64,000 nt of DNA from CAZCBX01 sp964497185 (GTDB lineage Bacteria; Bdellovibrionota_G; JALEGL01; JAGRMV01), in contig CAZCBX010000013.1 of assembly GCA_964497185.1 (NCBI GenBank), positions 8,236-72,235 on the forward strand, given 5' to 3'. The notes below the pieces were generated by a model. That model worked only from the letters and a program-made list of their open reading frames with translations. It made no database searches and was not told where the DNA came from. Below, one piece after another: positions 44,368-52,627 of this stretch. The number at the start of each line of letters is the position of its first letter. Position 1 is the stretch's first letter. The position numbers and the translations under genes were made by a program.

Positions 44368-45201
44368 GTGCCTTCGTTCGACCCTAAAAAAATGCATGAC
44401 CACCCCATGGTCACCACCGAAAACTGGAAAAGTTACACCCAGGCCGAACACGACCTTTGGGCAAAAATGTACGCCCGTCAAAAAGAAATTCTACCTAATT
44501 ACGCTGCACCTGAAATTACCAATGGGTTGGAAGAGTTGGAAATACGTCCCGATCGCATCCCTAAATTTTCCCGCATCAATCAAATATTAAAAAAAGCCAG
44601 TCAATTTTCCATTGTGCCGGTAAAGGGATTTATTCCTGAAAAACTCTTTTTTCAGTTTTTATCCATGCGACAATTTCCTTCCACTTGTTTTATTCGCAAA
44701 CCCGATCAAATTGAATATTTGGTGGAGCCGGATGTTTTTCACGATGTCTTTGGCCATGTCGCACTGTTGGCCAATCCTATTTTTGCTGACTTCATGCAGG
44801 AATTTGGCAAGCGCGGCCTTGAATCCATCGAGTACGGTTATTACAAGCAAGCTGCCGCGCTGTATTGGTTCACCGTTGAGTTTGGGCTTATTCAAACGTC
44901 AAAAGGACTGCGCGTGTATGGCGCCGGCATTGCCTCCAGCATTGGCGAAACCAAATACGCCATTGATTCACCCCAGCCCCATCGTTTCAAATTCGACATG
45001 CTGCGCGCCATGAAAACGCAGTATAAAATTGATCATTTTCAAAAGGGCTATTTTGTGATTGATTCATATCAGCAACTATTTGATACGTTGCATGAAATGA
45101 ACTGGACCAAGCTGAAACCGCTGTTGGATCAAACACCCAACATACCGGAAGGTCACTTGCAAGATCCATCTGAACTTCACCCCAAACATAGAGGAGCATA
45201 A
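44368..45201 (+). CDS. phhA: Phenylalanine 4-monooxygenase
   Basis: A pterin-dependent hydroxylase of about 277 residues that makes tyrosine from phenylalanine. Fe(II) ligands are His125 and His130 in PDVFHDVFGHVALL and Glu171 in WFTVEFGL; GAGIASSIGE is also typical. Start choice: GTG at 44368 has TAGGA five bases upstream; ATGs at 44392 and 44407 are alternatives without a ribosome site. phhB follows after 3 bp, with its ribosome site inside the end of phhA. It feeds the tyrosine pathway encoded on the opposite strand. Confidence 0.94.
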   Translation: MPSFDPKKMHDHPMVTTENWKSYTQAEHDLWAKMYARQKEILPNYAAPEITNGLEELEIRPDRIPKFSRINQILKKASQFSIVPVKGFIPEKLFFQFLSMRQFPSTCFIRKPDQIEYLVEPDVFHDVFGHVALLANPIFADFMQEFGKRGLESIEYGYYKQAAALYWFTVEFGLIQTSKGLRVYGAGIASSIGETKYAIDSPQPHRFKFDMLRAMKTQYKIDHFQKGYFVIDSYQQLFDTLHEMNWTKLKPLLDQTPNIPEGHLQDPSELHPKHRGA

Positions 45202-45204
45202 GCC

Positions 45205-45498
45205 ATGCAAAAATTATCCGACACCGACATTCAACGAAGCATCCAAGAACTGCCTGAGGGATGGGAGCTCAATGACGACGGTCATCTAACCAAACATTTT
45301 GTGTTTCAAGATTTTATGGAGCCGATGAATTTCGCCAATCAAGTCGCTGAAATTGCCGAAGCCGTAGCCCATCATCCCAATCTGCACATTCAATGGGGCG
45401 CATTTGATGTGGAAGTATGGACCCATGACGTGGATGGCTTAACCGTCAAAGATTTCACCCTCGCGCAAGAAATCGAAACAGCTCACGCCAAGCTGTAA
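45205..45498 (+). CDS. phhB: Pterin-4a-carbinolamine dehydratase
   Basis: A 97-residue enzyme that recycles the pterin cofactor of PhhA by dehydrating its 4a-carbinolamine. The active-site block EAVAHHPNLHIQWG and VEVWTHDVDGLTVKDFTLA contains the conserved His-His-Pro and the WTHD motif. GAGGAG lies upstream of the ATG. It directly follows phhA, as in Pseudomonas. Confidence 0.95.
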   Translation: MQKLSDTDIQRSIQELPEGWELNDDGHLTKHFVFQDFMEPMNFANQVAEIAEAVAHHPNLHIQWGAFDVEVWTHDVDGLTVKDFTLAQEIETAHAKL

Positions 45499-45510
45499 AA
45501 GCGTAGAGAC

Positions 45511-46938
45511 TTACTCTACAATCACGCTCTCTTCTTGCAGCACTTCTTCTACGGTTCCATCTGGGTATTCAATCACGTCGATTTCTTTTTTCACTTCGAT
45601 TTCTTCGTTCACTTTGAATTCCACGCGGCGATTCATCAGCAGGGTTTCAGGACCGACTTCTTCCACTTTGGGTCGGCTTTCGCCATAGCCCACAGCATTA
45701 AGTTTGCTGGCAGGTACGCCCTGGTTAATTAAATAACGGCGTACCGATTGGGCTCGGCGTTCAGAAAGAGCTTGGTTGTAGGCGGCGCTACCACGGCTGT
45801 CGGTGTGACCCTCAATGGTGATGCTCGAAATGTATTGTCCGTATTCCATGATAATTTCGGCAGCTGAGTTAAGTTCGCCATAGCTTTCTTCCAAAATCAC
45901 GGATTTGTCGGTTTCAAAATTAATTTCGCGTTGAACGCTCAAGTTTTCTTTCAATACTTTGATTTTTTGCATGATGACAGGTTCAGGCTCGGGCTCTGGT
46001 TCCACAATGATTACCGGCTTGATGGGCTCAGGCTCACGTGAGCCAAAAGGAACTTTTGCGCCGGCGTACCAGGTAAAATCACTGCTGCGTGAATCACGCA
46101 GACCTTCGACACCCATACCCACAAACAAACGCACAATGGATACTTTGCCGCGTAAGCCTACGTTAAATTGCACAGGGTTTTGATCTTTGTCCAGGCTGGA
46201 CACCGTAAATGAGTTGATCAGTTCTCCGTTGACGCCAAGAAAATCGGTAATTCGAAAATAAGCACCCAAGCCTGTATCGATGCGCGCGCGGCGGTCAATG
46301 CTAACAAACTCTGCATTGTTGGCATAGGAGAAGCCTCCGTTGACATACAGTGAAAGTCGGCCAAAAAAAGTCGTATCCGCCAAAAGGGAAGCACCAAAAC
46401 CATAACTGTCATCCGAGATCAAATAATTGTTGGCTTGATTGTTGCGTCCAGTCGGCAAAAAACCCCAAGGCATGATGGCAAAATTGACTTGGCTGTCATC
46501 TTTGGTCAAGCGCCATTTTAATTTTAGATGAATGTCACCCAACTCCCAATCATCCAAATCGGTGGCCGTGGTTACAGTGGCATTGGGGTCCAAACTTGTA
46601 TAATGAAAGGGTAGCGTTAAACCAATATATACGCGATCGCTCACCATGACTCCGCCGCCCAGGCTGATGCTATGAATGGAATCAACCACGGTGCCGGTTT
46701 GGGTATCCCGATCGGCCGTGATGCGAATCAATGCCTCGTCGACAAAATCATACGAAACCCTCAACATCACACGATGTTTAAACATTTCTGAATCGACACC
46801 CAGCGCATCTTCCAGCTGAACCGTCTCAAGCGTATCGCTAAAACGAAACAAATGACTGTTCACACTCGTTTGTGCCACGGCAGAAACGCTCACCATGAAC
46901 ACAGCCAAAGAAATACAAATAAATTGAATCGGTCTCAT
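45511..46938 (-). CDS. OmpA-family outer membrane protein
   Basis: About 475 residues with a signal peptide (FICISLAVFMVSVSAVAQ). Residues about 25-310 look like a beta-barrel or beta-rich domain with many alternating aromatic strands. A proline/glutamate spacer (EPEPIKPVIIVEPEPEPEP) follows. The OmpA peptidoglycan-binding domain (about 335-450) has ITIEGHTDSRGSAAYNQALSERRAQSVRRYL and NRRVEF. An acidic tail ends the protein. The ATG at 46938 has AAGG seven bases upstream. It anchors the outer membrane to peptidoglycan. Confidence 0.92.
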   Translation of the reverse strand: MRPIQFICISLAVFMVSVSAVAQTSVNSHLFRFSDTLETVQLEDALGVDSEMFKHRVMLRVSYDFVDEALIRITADRDTQTGTVVDSIHSISLGGGVMVSDRVYIGLTLPFHYTSLDPNATVTTATDLDDWELGDIHLKLKWRLTKDDSQVNFAIMPWGFLPTGRNNQANNYLISDDSYGFGASLLADTTFFGRLSLYVNGGFSYANNAEFVSIDRRARIDTGLGAYFRITDFLGVNGELINSFTVSSLDKDQNPVQFNVGLRGKVSIVRLFVGMGVEGLRDSRSSDFTWYAGAKVPFGSREPEPIKPVIIVEPEPEPEPVIMQKIKVLKENLSVQREINFETDKSVILEESYGELNSAAEIIMEYGQYISSITIEGHTDSRGSAAYNQALSERRAQSVRRYLINQGVPASKLNAVGYGESRPKVEEVGPETLLMNRRVEFKVNEEIEVKKEIDVIEYPDGTVEEVLQEESVIVE

Positions 46939-47043
46939 ACACACACCTTTTGGTTCGACAATCCCTAGCCCATATCAACTTTCACTAAAATGTAAACCAA
47001 CCAAAGCACCCCCCATTCACCAATAAGCATACGACCCCACACC

Positions 47044-47121
47044 AGGATTTTTATGAGGCCCCCCAAGGGCTGTTATGCAGCAAAGCGAAATCCTGCCCTT
47101 GGGGGGCCTCATAAAAATCCT
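47044..47121. repeat. 27-bp perfect inverted repeat with 24-nt loop
   Basis: The arms 47044-47070 and 47095-47121 are exact reverse complements over 27 bp. Each contains the GC-rich block GAGGCCCCCCAAGGGC next to AGGATTTTTAT. The loop (47071-47094) is unstructured. It sits between two divergent genes, so it is not downstream of either and is not an obvious terminator. In RNA it would be an extremely stable hairpin; in DNA a cruciform. Confidence 0.85.
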
Positions 47122-47147
47122 CCTTAGCTTCGTATAACCAAAGACCA

Positions 47148-47177
47148 TTGACAACCGAGCCCAAGCCAACATACAAC
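47148..47177 (+). promoter_or_regulatory. Possible sigma-70 promoter giving a nearly leaderless mRNA
   Basis: A perfect TTGACA (47148-47153), 18-bp spacer and TACAAC (47172-47177, 4 of 6). Transcription would start at about the ATG at 47185. No ribosome site precedes that ATG, which agrees with leaderless translation. Weak because the -10 is poor. Confidence 0.35.
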
Positions 47178-47184
47178 CCCAACC

Positions 47185-48423
47185 ATGAGTCAAACACCCA
47201 AAAAACCCTACACCCTTTCCCCCACCACTGCCATGATCTCAGAAGGCTTTGATCCAAAATTATCCGTCGGCTCAGCCCGGCCCGCCGTCTTTCGATCTTC
47301 TACCTATGTATTTTCAAGCCCCGAAGCAGCCGAAGAAGCTTTTGCCGTGGCGCTGGGCAAAAAAGAGCCCACCGGTCCCAATGAATTGATTTACTCTCGT
47401 CTGTCCCATCCCAACGCAGAAATTCTTGAAACCCACTTATGTGCCATGGAGCCCGAAGCCAAAGGGGCCGCGGTGTTTAACAGTGGCATGGCGGCCATTG
47501 CCTCCATTCTTTTGACTTTTTGCAAACCCGGCCGAAGTTTTGTTTACACCACTCCCATCTACGGCGGCACCCATCACCTCATCAGCGAAATGCTGATGCC
47601 CATGGGTTTTAAAGCCCAGCCGGTCATGGCAGGTGACACCCAGGCCATGGTTGAAACCATCCAAAACACCCCCGACTTGGATCTGGTGTTTGTGGAAACC
47701 CCCAGCAATCCCACGCTAACCCTGACAGACATACAAGCCGTGCATCAAGCCATCGACCAGCACCCCAACAACCCGTTGTTCATTGTGGACAACACTTTTA
47801 TGGGTCCTACCTTTCAACATCCGCTCGAATGGGGTGCCGACTTGATCATGTATTCTGCCACAAAATTTTTGGGTGGCTTCAGTGACATGTTGGGGGGCGC
47901 AGTATTGGGCAAGGACCCTGTACTCGTGGATCAACTCCGTGGCACCCGAGCCATCACAGGCAATATTTTACAACCAGACGAGTGCTGGATTTTAGACAGT
48001 CGTTTGCCGCTTGTGGAATTTCGCATGAAACAAGAAAGCCAGCATGCCCAGCAACTGGTGCAAGCCTTACGCAACCATCCCCGCGTATCCAACATCCACT
48101 ACCCCACCGAATTTCAAGGCTCACAAAAAGAGATTTACGAAAAACAGTGCAGCGGACCAGGTTCAATATTTTCTTTGGTGTTGGAGGGCGGCAAAAAAAG
48201 TGTCTTCTCGGTGCTTCGCCGCTTGGCTTTGGTCAAAAACGCGGTCAGCCTTGGGGGCATGGAATCTCTGGCATGTCACCCCACCACCACCACCCATTCC
48301 GAAATGACCCCAGATCAGCTCCAAGCCTATGGCATCACCGACGGCTTGATTCGCTTTTCCATTGGATTGGAAAATCCCAGGGATTTACTGCATGACATTG
48401 AGCAAGCGCTCGACTTTGAGTAA
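47185..48423 (+). CDS. Cys/Met metabolism PLP-dependent lyase/synthase (cystathionine gamma type)
   Basis: A 412-residue trans-sulfuration enzyme. Tyr70 and Arg72 (YSR) reach the neighbouring subunit's PLP, Asp202 is in VDNTFMGP and PLP-lysine Lys227 in YSATKFLGG. VFNSGMAAIASILL and PIYGGTHHL are family motifs. The catalytic Cys of methionine gamma-lyase (usually in YGC) is Gly here, so cystathionine gamma-lyase or -synthase, or O-acetylhomoserine sulfhydrylase activity is more likely than true methionine gamma-lyase. Substrate cannot be settled from sequence. Confidence 0.9.
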   Translation: MSQTPKKPYTLSPTTAMISEGFDPKLSVGSARPAVFRSSTYVFSSPEAAEEAFAVALGKKEPTGPNELIYSRLSHPNAEILETHLCAMEPEAKGAAVFNSGMAAIASILLTFCKPGRSFVYTTPIYGGTHHLISEMLMPMGFKAQPVMAGDTQAMVETIQNTPDLDLVFVETPSNPTLTLTDIQAVHQAIDQHPNNPLFIVDNTFMGPTFQHPLEWGADLIMYSATKFLGGFSDMLGGAVLGKDPVLVDQLRGTRAITGNILQPDECWILDSRLPLVEFRMKQESQHAQQLVQALRNHPRVSNIHYPTEFQGSQKEIYEKQCSGPGSIFSLVLEGGKKSVFSVLRRLALVKNAVSLGGMESLACHPTTTTHSEMTPDQLQAYGITDGLIRFSIGLENPRDLLHDIEQALDFE

Positions 48424-48433
48424 ATGCAATGGT

Positions 48434-49333
48434 TTAGGAAGCCAGTTTTTGAGCGCGTTCGAAAATGATCCCTTCACGCAGGCCCGATCGACAAACAATG
48501 TACGTCTCAGCATGCAGAAAAGTCAGCACGCTGATCAGTAGTCGAAGTGTGGGTCGAATCAGATCATGGCGCGAAACTGGTACACTGGCAAAAGACTTGA
48601 TGGCTTCTGGATTGGCCACGAGGTGTTTGTAAAGATCCACCAATTCTTTTTTTTGGATGGACAAACCATGGGTGGTGCGCACGGGAATATGTTTAAATTG
48701 ATACACCATCTTGGCCACGGACCCTGGCGTGCCCCCAGAGATATACACCCGAGGATGATCAAAATTGGCTTTCACCTTATTTTTTTCCAACACCCCATAC
48801 AGCCATGACTTTACTTTGGCGTCTTTTTTCCACTGCACCGTTTTTTCTTTGATCCGGGTTGGACCAATGGCCATGGAGTTCATCCAGAGTGGATCGCCGT
48901 CTTCCAGCGCAATCATTTCAACGCTGCCGCCACCCACGTCTAAAAGGTACTGTTCACCGATGCGCAGTCCAAAACGCGCCTGAACAGCCAGCATCGTATA
49001 ATAGGCTTCTTGCTCTCCCGAAAGAACATGGACCGGATGGCCACATGCTTTTTCAATTTTTTCTACCACTTCTTTTTGATTGTCGGCACGGCGCAAAGCA
49101 CTGGTTCCAACGATTTCAATTTCTGCACCTTTGCGCGTGCAGTGAGTGATAAATTGATTGAGCACTTCAATCAGGGCTTGTAACTTGTCCGTTGTAACGT
49201 GGGCGACACCCGTATCCAAAAGCCGCAATGAATTCTTGCCATAGTCTTCGATGGCGTACGTATGCTGGCCAAAGCTTCCGAGAGAATACTTCACCGAATT
49301 GGAGCCAATGTCGATCACGGCCAGCAAAGACAT
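48434..49333 (-). CDS. Exopolyphosphatase / guanosine pentaphosphatase (Ppx/GppA family)
   Basis: A 299-residue single-module Ppx/GppA protein with an ASKHA fold. The phosphate loops are AVIDIGSNSVKYSLG and LLDVGGGSVEM, and the catalytic Glu is in LSGEQEAYY. The C-terminal HD domain of long Ppx is absent. The ATG at 49333 overlaps the sixA stop (TGATG), with AGGGG upstream. With PPK2 and SixA it forms a polyphosphate or (p)ppGpp-linked module. Exopolyphosphatase versus pentaphosphatase activity is undecided. Confidence 0.9.
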   Translation of the reverse strand: MSLLAVIDIGSNSVKYSLGSFGQHTYAIEDYGKNSLRLLDTGVAHVTTDKLQALIEVLNQFITHCTRKGAEIEIVGTSALRRADNQKEVVEKIEKACGHPVHVLSGEQEAYYTMLAVQARFGLRIGEQYLLDVGGGSVEMIALEDGDPLWMNSMAIGPTRIKEKTVQWKKDAKVKSWLYGVLEKNKVKANFDHPRVYISGGTPGSVAKMVYQFKHIPVRTTHGLSIQKKELVDLYKHLVANPEAIKSFASVPVSRHDLIRPTLRLLISVLTFLHAETYIVCRSGLREGIIFERAQKLAS

Positions 49334-49854
49334 CAACAAACCCCTAAATTAAGCAAAAAACTTGGCTGAATAAAAGCTTCCAATTTTCCACGAAGCTCTT
49401 TCTTGTGTTTTTCTACTTCGAAAATGGCGCATGCACCCTTTTTAAATTCTAATATTTCGTCTTTTTTTGAAAACCCCATCAGCTTGGACGACAAATAAGT
49501 CAAGTGAGAATCATGGCCCACCAAGGCCAGCACACGCTTATTTTTATAGTCTTCCAACATCAGCTCTTCCAGCGAGGACCATTTGCTGTCATGCAATAAA
49601 ACACTTTGTTGTTCTACTTTGGTTTTGGGATACGTTTTGGCAAGCAGCTCGGCGGTTTGCATCGTGCGCACCATGGGGCTGCTCCATATAATATCAATAT
49701 GATCGATGGTTGCTTTCAAACACTGAGCAAAGACGGCAAATTCTTCTTTGCCTTTGGGGGTCATGGGACGCTCGGAATCAGGTTTGTCTTTGTTGGCTTT
49801 TTGCCAGTCAGGACGATCATAAGTTTTTCCATGGCGTATCAATAATAGTTTCAT
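49333..49854 (-). CDS. sixA: Histidine phosphatase, SixA type
   Basis: About 173 residues. The catalytic His8 is in LLLIRHGKT; a second His lies in ALVGHDSHL. SSPMVRTMQTAELL is typical of the branch. SixA dephosphorylates phosphohistidine in signalling proteins, and relatives act on phosphorylated metabolites. The ATG at 49854 has GGAAG close upstream; the frame is open seven codons further. It lies 40 bp after ppk2 and overlaps the Ppx/GppA gene. Confidence 0.88.
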   Translation of the reverse strand: MKLLLIRHGKTYDRPDWQKANKDKPDSERPMTPKGKEEFAVFAQCLKATIDHIDIIWSSPMVRTMQTAELLAKTYPKTKVEQQSVLLHDSKWSSLEELMLEDYKNKRVLALVGHDSHLTYLSSKLMGFSKKDEILEFKKGACAIFEVEKHKKELRGKLEAFIQPSFLLNLGVC

Positions 49855-49894
49855 TTCTTCCATCAGATTATCCAATCTTCATTGTTGTTCAAGC

Positions 49895-50779
49895 TTAATC
49901 TTGTTGATTCTTATCCCGGTGAAACAGTGAAATCGTGTCTGGATGCGGTTTCAAATCAAGACCTTCCGCACCTTTGTTCTCATATGGCAGTTTATGCAGC
50001 AGATACCGCATGGATTCAAGGCGCGCGTTCTTTTTATTGTTGGCACGCACAATCACCCAAGGACTTCTCTCCGTATGGGTTTTAAAAAACATTCTTTCTT
50101 TATAATGTGTATAGGAGTCCCATAACGCCTGAGCTTTTTCATCCACAGCACTGAGCTTCCACTGTTTCAATGGATTTTTCATACGCGAGGCAAAACGTCT
50201 AGCTTGTTCCGACTTGCTAATGGAAAACCAAAATTTTATCAGCTCTACCCCATCATCCAACAACATGTGTTCAAAATCAGAGACTTGCTGCATAAACACG
50301 CGATACTGTGCTGGACTGCAAAAACCCATGACAGGCTCAACCACAGCTCGGTTGTACCAGCTACGATCAAAAAAATGCAGCATGCCTGGATTGGGTAGCC
50401 TTTCGACATACCGTTGAAAATACCATTGGCCCTGCTGGGTCTCTGAGGGTTTGTTCAATGCCACCACTTGCATGTTTCGTGGGTTGAGGTGCTGGGTAAA
50501 ACGTCGGATTGTCCCCCCTTTGCCTGCTGCATCGCGGCCTTCAAAAAGCACCACCACACGACGGTTGTTGGCAATCACATCGCGCTGAAGCCGAATAAGC
50601 TCAATTTGCAAGTACTTGAGCTGTTTTTCATATTCAATGGTTTCTTTAATTTTTTTGGTATTGAGCTTCTTTTTGCGAAGCATTTTCAAAAAATCTTTAC
50701 CGGTGGTTACAAACTTAAGCTCTTTGGCATCCAGCTCAATGCCCTTGTCTTTTGGAGATTCAACCTGCGTTTCGCTCAT
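49895..50779 (-). CDS. ppk2: Polyphosphate kinase 2
   Basis: A 294-residue kinase that uses polyphosphate to phosphorylate nucleotides. Walker A EGRDAAGKGG is at 80-89 and the Walker B/lid region at about 138 (FFDRSWYNRAVVEPVMGFC). VVALNKPSETQQGQWYFQRYVERLP is diagnostic. Length fits the one-domain class that phosphorylates nucleoside diphosphates. It leads the polyphosphate operon and is divergent from the helicase gene. Confidence 0.95.
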   Translation of the reverse strand: MSETQVESPKDKGIELDAKELKFVTTGKDFLKMLRKKKLNTKKIKETIEYEKQLKYLQIELIRLQRDVIANNRRVVVLFEGRDAAGKGGTIRRFTQHLNPRNMQVVALNKPSETQQGQWYFQRYVERLPNPGMLHFFDRSWYNRAVVEPVMGFCSPAQYRVFMQQVSDFEHMLLDDGVELIKFWFSISKSEQARRFASRMKNPLKQWKLSAVDEKAQALWDSYTHYKERMFFKTHTERSPWVIVRANNKKNARLESMRYLLHKLPYENKGAEGLDLKPHPDTISLFHRDKNQQD

Positions 50780-50840
50780 GAAGTTGGATATAACACACCC
50801 AAGATAAAATCATAATCAGATAAAGCAACATCTTTGGGGA

Positions 50841-50870
50841 TTGCATCTCACACCCGAATTATGCTATAAG
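50841..50870 (+). promoter_or_regulatory. Possible sigma-70 promoter of the DEAD-box helicase
   Basis: TTGCAT (50841-50846), 18-bp spacer, TATAAG (50865-50870). Transcription from here would give a leader of about 178 nt before the helicase ATG. Long leaders are common in cold-regulated RNA helicase genes. Confidence 0.45.
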
Positions 50871-51054
50871 CACCTTGCGCAAGCGCCATACCTATCCGCT
50901 TTTTTTTATCACAAATTTGAAATATGCAGGATATTCTCGTTGTTTCAAGATGAAACCACCTGCAACCTGGCCATTGATCGCGTAAACCCCAATCCGATGC
51001 ATGCAGCAAAGCTTCATCACGACAACGGCCCCTAAGCCGACAAAGGAATATACC

Positions 51055-52563
51055 ATGACCGAATTTAACAATATGTCTCTTCAGCCAGAATTGATGCAGG
51101 CACTCGATAAAATGAACTTTACTAACCCCACCCCCATCCAAGCCAAAGCCATCCCTCTCATTTTGGACGGCAAAGACATTCTGGCTTCTGCACAAACAGG
51201 CACCGGTAAAACTGGCGCTTTTTGCATTCCACTTTTGGAAATGATGATGCAAGAGGATCAAAGCTACGCATTGATCCTAACGCCCACCCGCGAGCTGGCC
51301 CAGCAAATTTTTGATGTGGCCACCGATTTAACCAAACGCATTCGCAAAATTCGTCCCAGTTTGATGGTGGGTGGCAAGCCCATTCACAAACAAATTTCTC
51401 ATTTAAAATCCAAGCCCCGCTTTTTGGTGGCCACGCCAGGGCGCGTGATCGACTTATTGGACCGAGGCGTTTTAAATTTAAAAGCGGTGCAATACCTGGT
51501 TTTGGACGAAACCGACCGCATGTTGGACATGGGCTTTAGCATCCAAGTCAATCAAATCCTTCGCAGCATTCCCAAAGAGCGACAAACGCTGCTGTTTTCG
51601 GCCACGGTGTCCAAAGTCATTGAATCGATGAGTCAAAAATATTTGAACGAACCTGTGCGCATCGAAATGGGCGGCAGTCAGCAACCTGCCAAAAACATTG
51701 TGCAAGAAACCATCACTGTTGGCAACGTCATCAAATTTGACACCCTGGTGGATGAATTGGAGCGTCGAGGCGGCACGTCTATCGTATTTAGCCGCACCAA
51801 GCGAGGGGCCGACAAAGTGGCTAAAAACTTAAACCATGAAGGTTTAAAAGCAGCAGCCATCCACGGAGATTTAAATCAACGCCAGCGTGAACGCGTGCTC
51901 AAACAATTTCGTGATCAAAAAATTAACATCATGGTGGCCACCGATGTAGCCGCACGTGGCATTGACGTTTCACATGTATCCTTGGTGGTCAACTATGACT
52001 TACCTCAGTCTCCGCAAGACTACATCCACCGCATTGGCCGTACCGCACGTGCTGGTGCCAAAGGTACAGCATTGAGTTTTATCAGTCCCGGCCAAGAAGC
52101 GCACTGGGAAGCCATTGAGCACTTTTTGGAAACTGGACAAGAAATTCCCATCCCCAAAAAAGGCCGTGCCAAAAGAGGCGGTCGTGGACGAAACAACAGT
52201 CAGGGTCGCAGAAGTGGCAGCCAACACGGCGCCAAAAAAACTGCATCGGGTGAAGGACGCAAAAGCTCTGGTGGGCGCTTTAAAGGCAAAGCCACTGGGG
52301 CAAAGAAAAGTTCAACTTCCCGGGGCAAGAAAAAAACTGCAGGCCGTGGCCGCAAACAGGAAGACGCACAACCTTCACGCGGACGCAAAACCAAAAGCAC
52401 TGCTTCCAAACATGCAAACCAGGATCGAAAAGCAAGTCCTTCCAAAAAACGCGGACAGCGCAAAGATGACAAACAATTTAGCGTGAAAAAATCCAAGCGT
52501 AAGCCAGCCAAAGCCCAGCGCTCATCGGCAAAAAAACAACGCACCAAGACCCCTTTTGCTTAA
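51055..52563 (+). CDS. DEAD-box RNA helicase, RhlE-like with basic tail
   Basis: A 502-residue ATP-dependent RNA helicase. It has Q motif NPTPIQAKAIP, Walker A AQTGTGKT (46-53), PTRELAQQ, TPGR and SAT. Motif II reads DETD (151-154) instead of DEAD. Motif VI is HRIGRTARAG. The last 130 residues are a basic, Gly/Ser/Lys/Arg-rich tail (RAKRGGRGRNNSQGRRSG...) for RNA binding. AAAGGA precedes the ATG at 51055. It probably works in ribosome assembly or RNA decay, especially in the cold. Confidence 0.94.
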   Translation: MTEFNNMSLQPELMQALDKMNFTNPTPIQAKAIPLILDGKDILASAQTGTGKTGAFCIPLLEMMMQEDQSYALILTPTRELAQQIFDVATDLTKRIRKIRPSLMVGGKPIHKQISHLKSKPRFLVATPGRVIDLLDRGVLNLKAVQYLVLDETDRMLDMGFSIQVNQILRSIPKERQTLLFSATVSKVIESMSQKYLNEPVRIEMGGSQQPAKNIVQETITVGNVIKFDTLVDELERRGGTSIVFSRTKRGADKVAKNLNHEGLKAAAIHGDLNQRQRERVLKQFRDQKINIMVATDVAARGIDVSHVSLVVNYDLPQSPQDYIHRIGRTARAGAKGTALSFISPGQEAHWEAIEHFLETGQEIPIPKKGRAKRGGRGRNNSQGRRSGSQHGAKKTASGEGRKSSGGRFKGKATGAKKSSTSRGKKKTAGRGRKQEDAQPSRGRKTKSTASKHANQDRKASPSKKRGQRKDDKQFSVKKSKRKPAKAQRSSAKKQRTKTPFA

Positions 52564-52627
52564 CGCTTCAGGGTGAGATCTCACATTCTGCTTGCCATCA
52601 AACCATCCCTTACGGTACAGCAGGCCC

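Noticed and set aside
52573..52584. 12-bp perfect palindrome GTGAGATCTCAC before the small kinase
   Set aside because: Single short palindrome without loop or flanking elements; could be chance or an operator, not enough to call.
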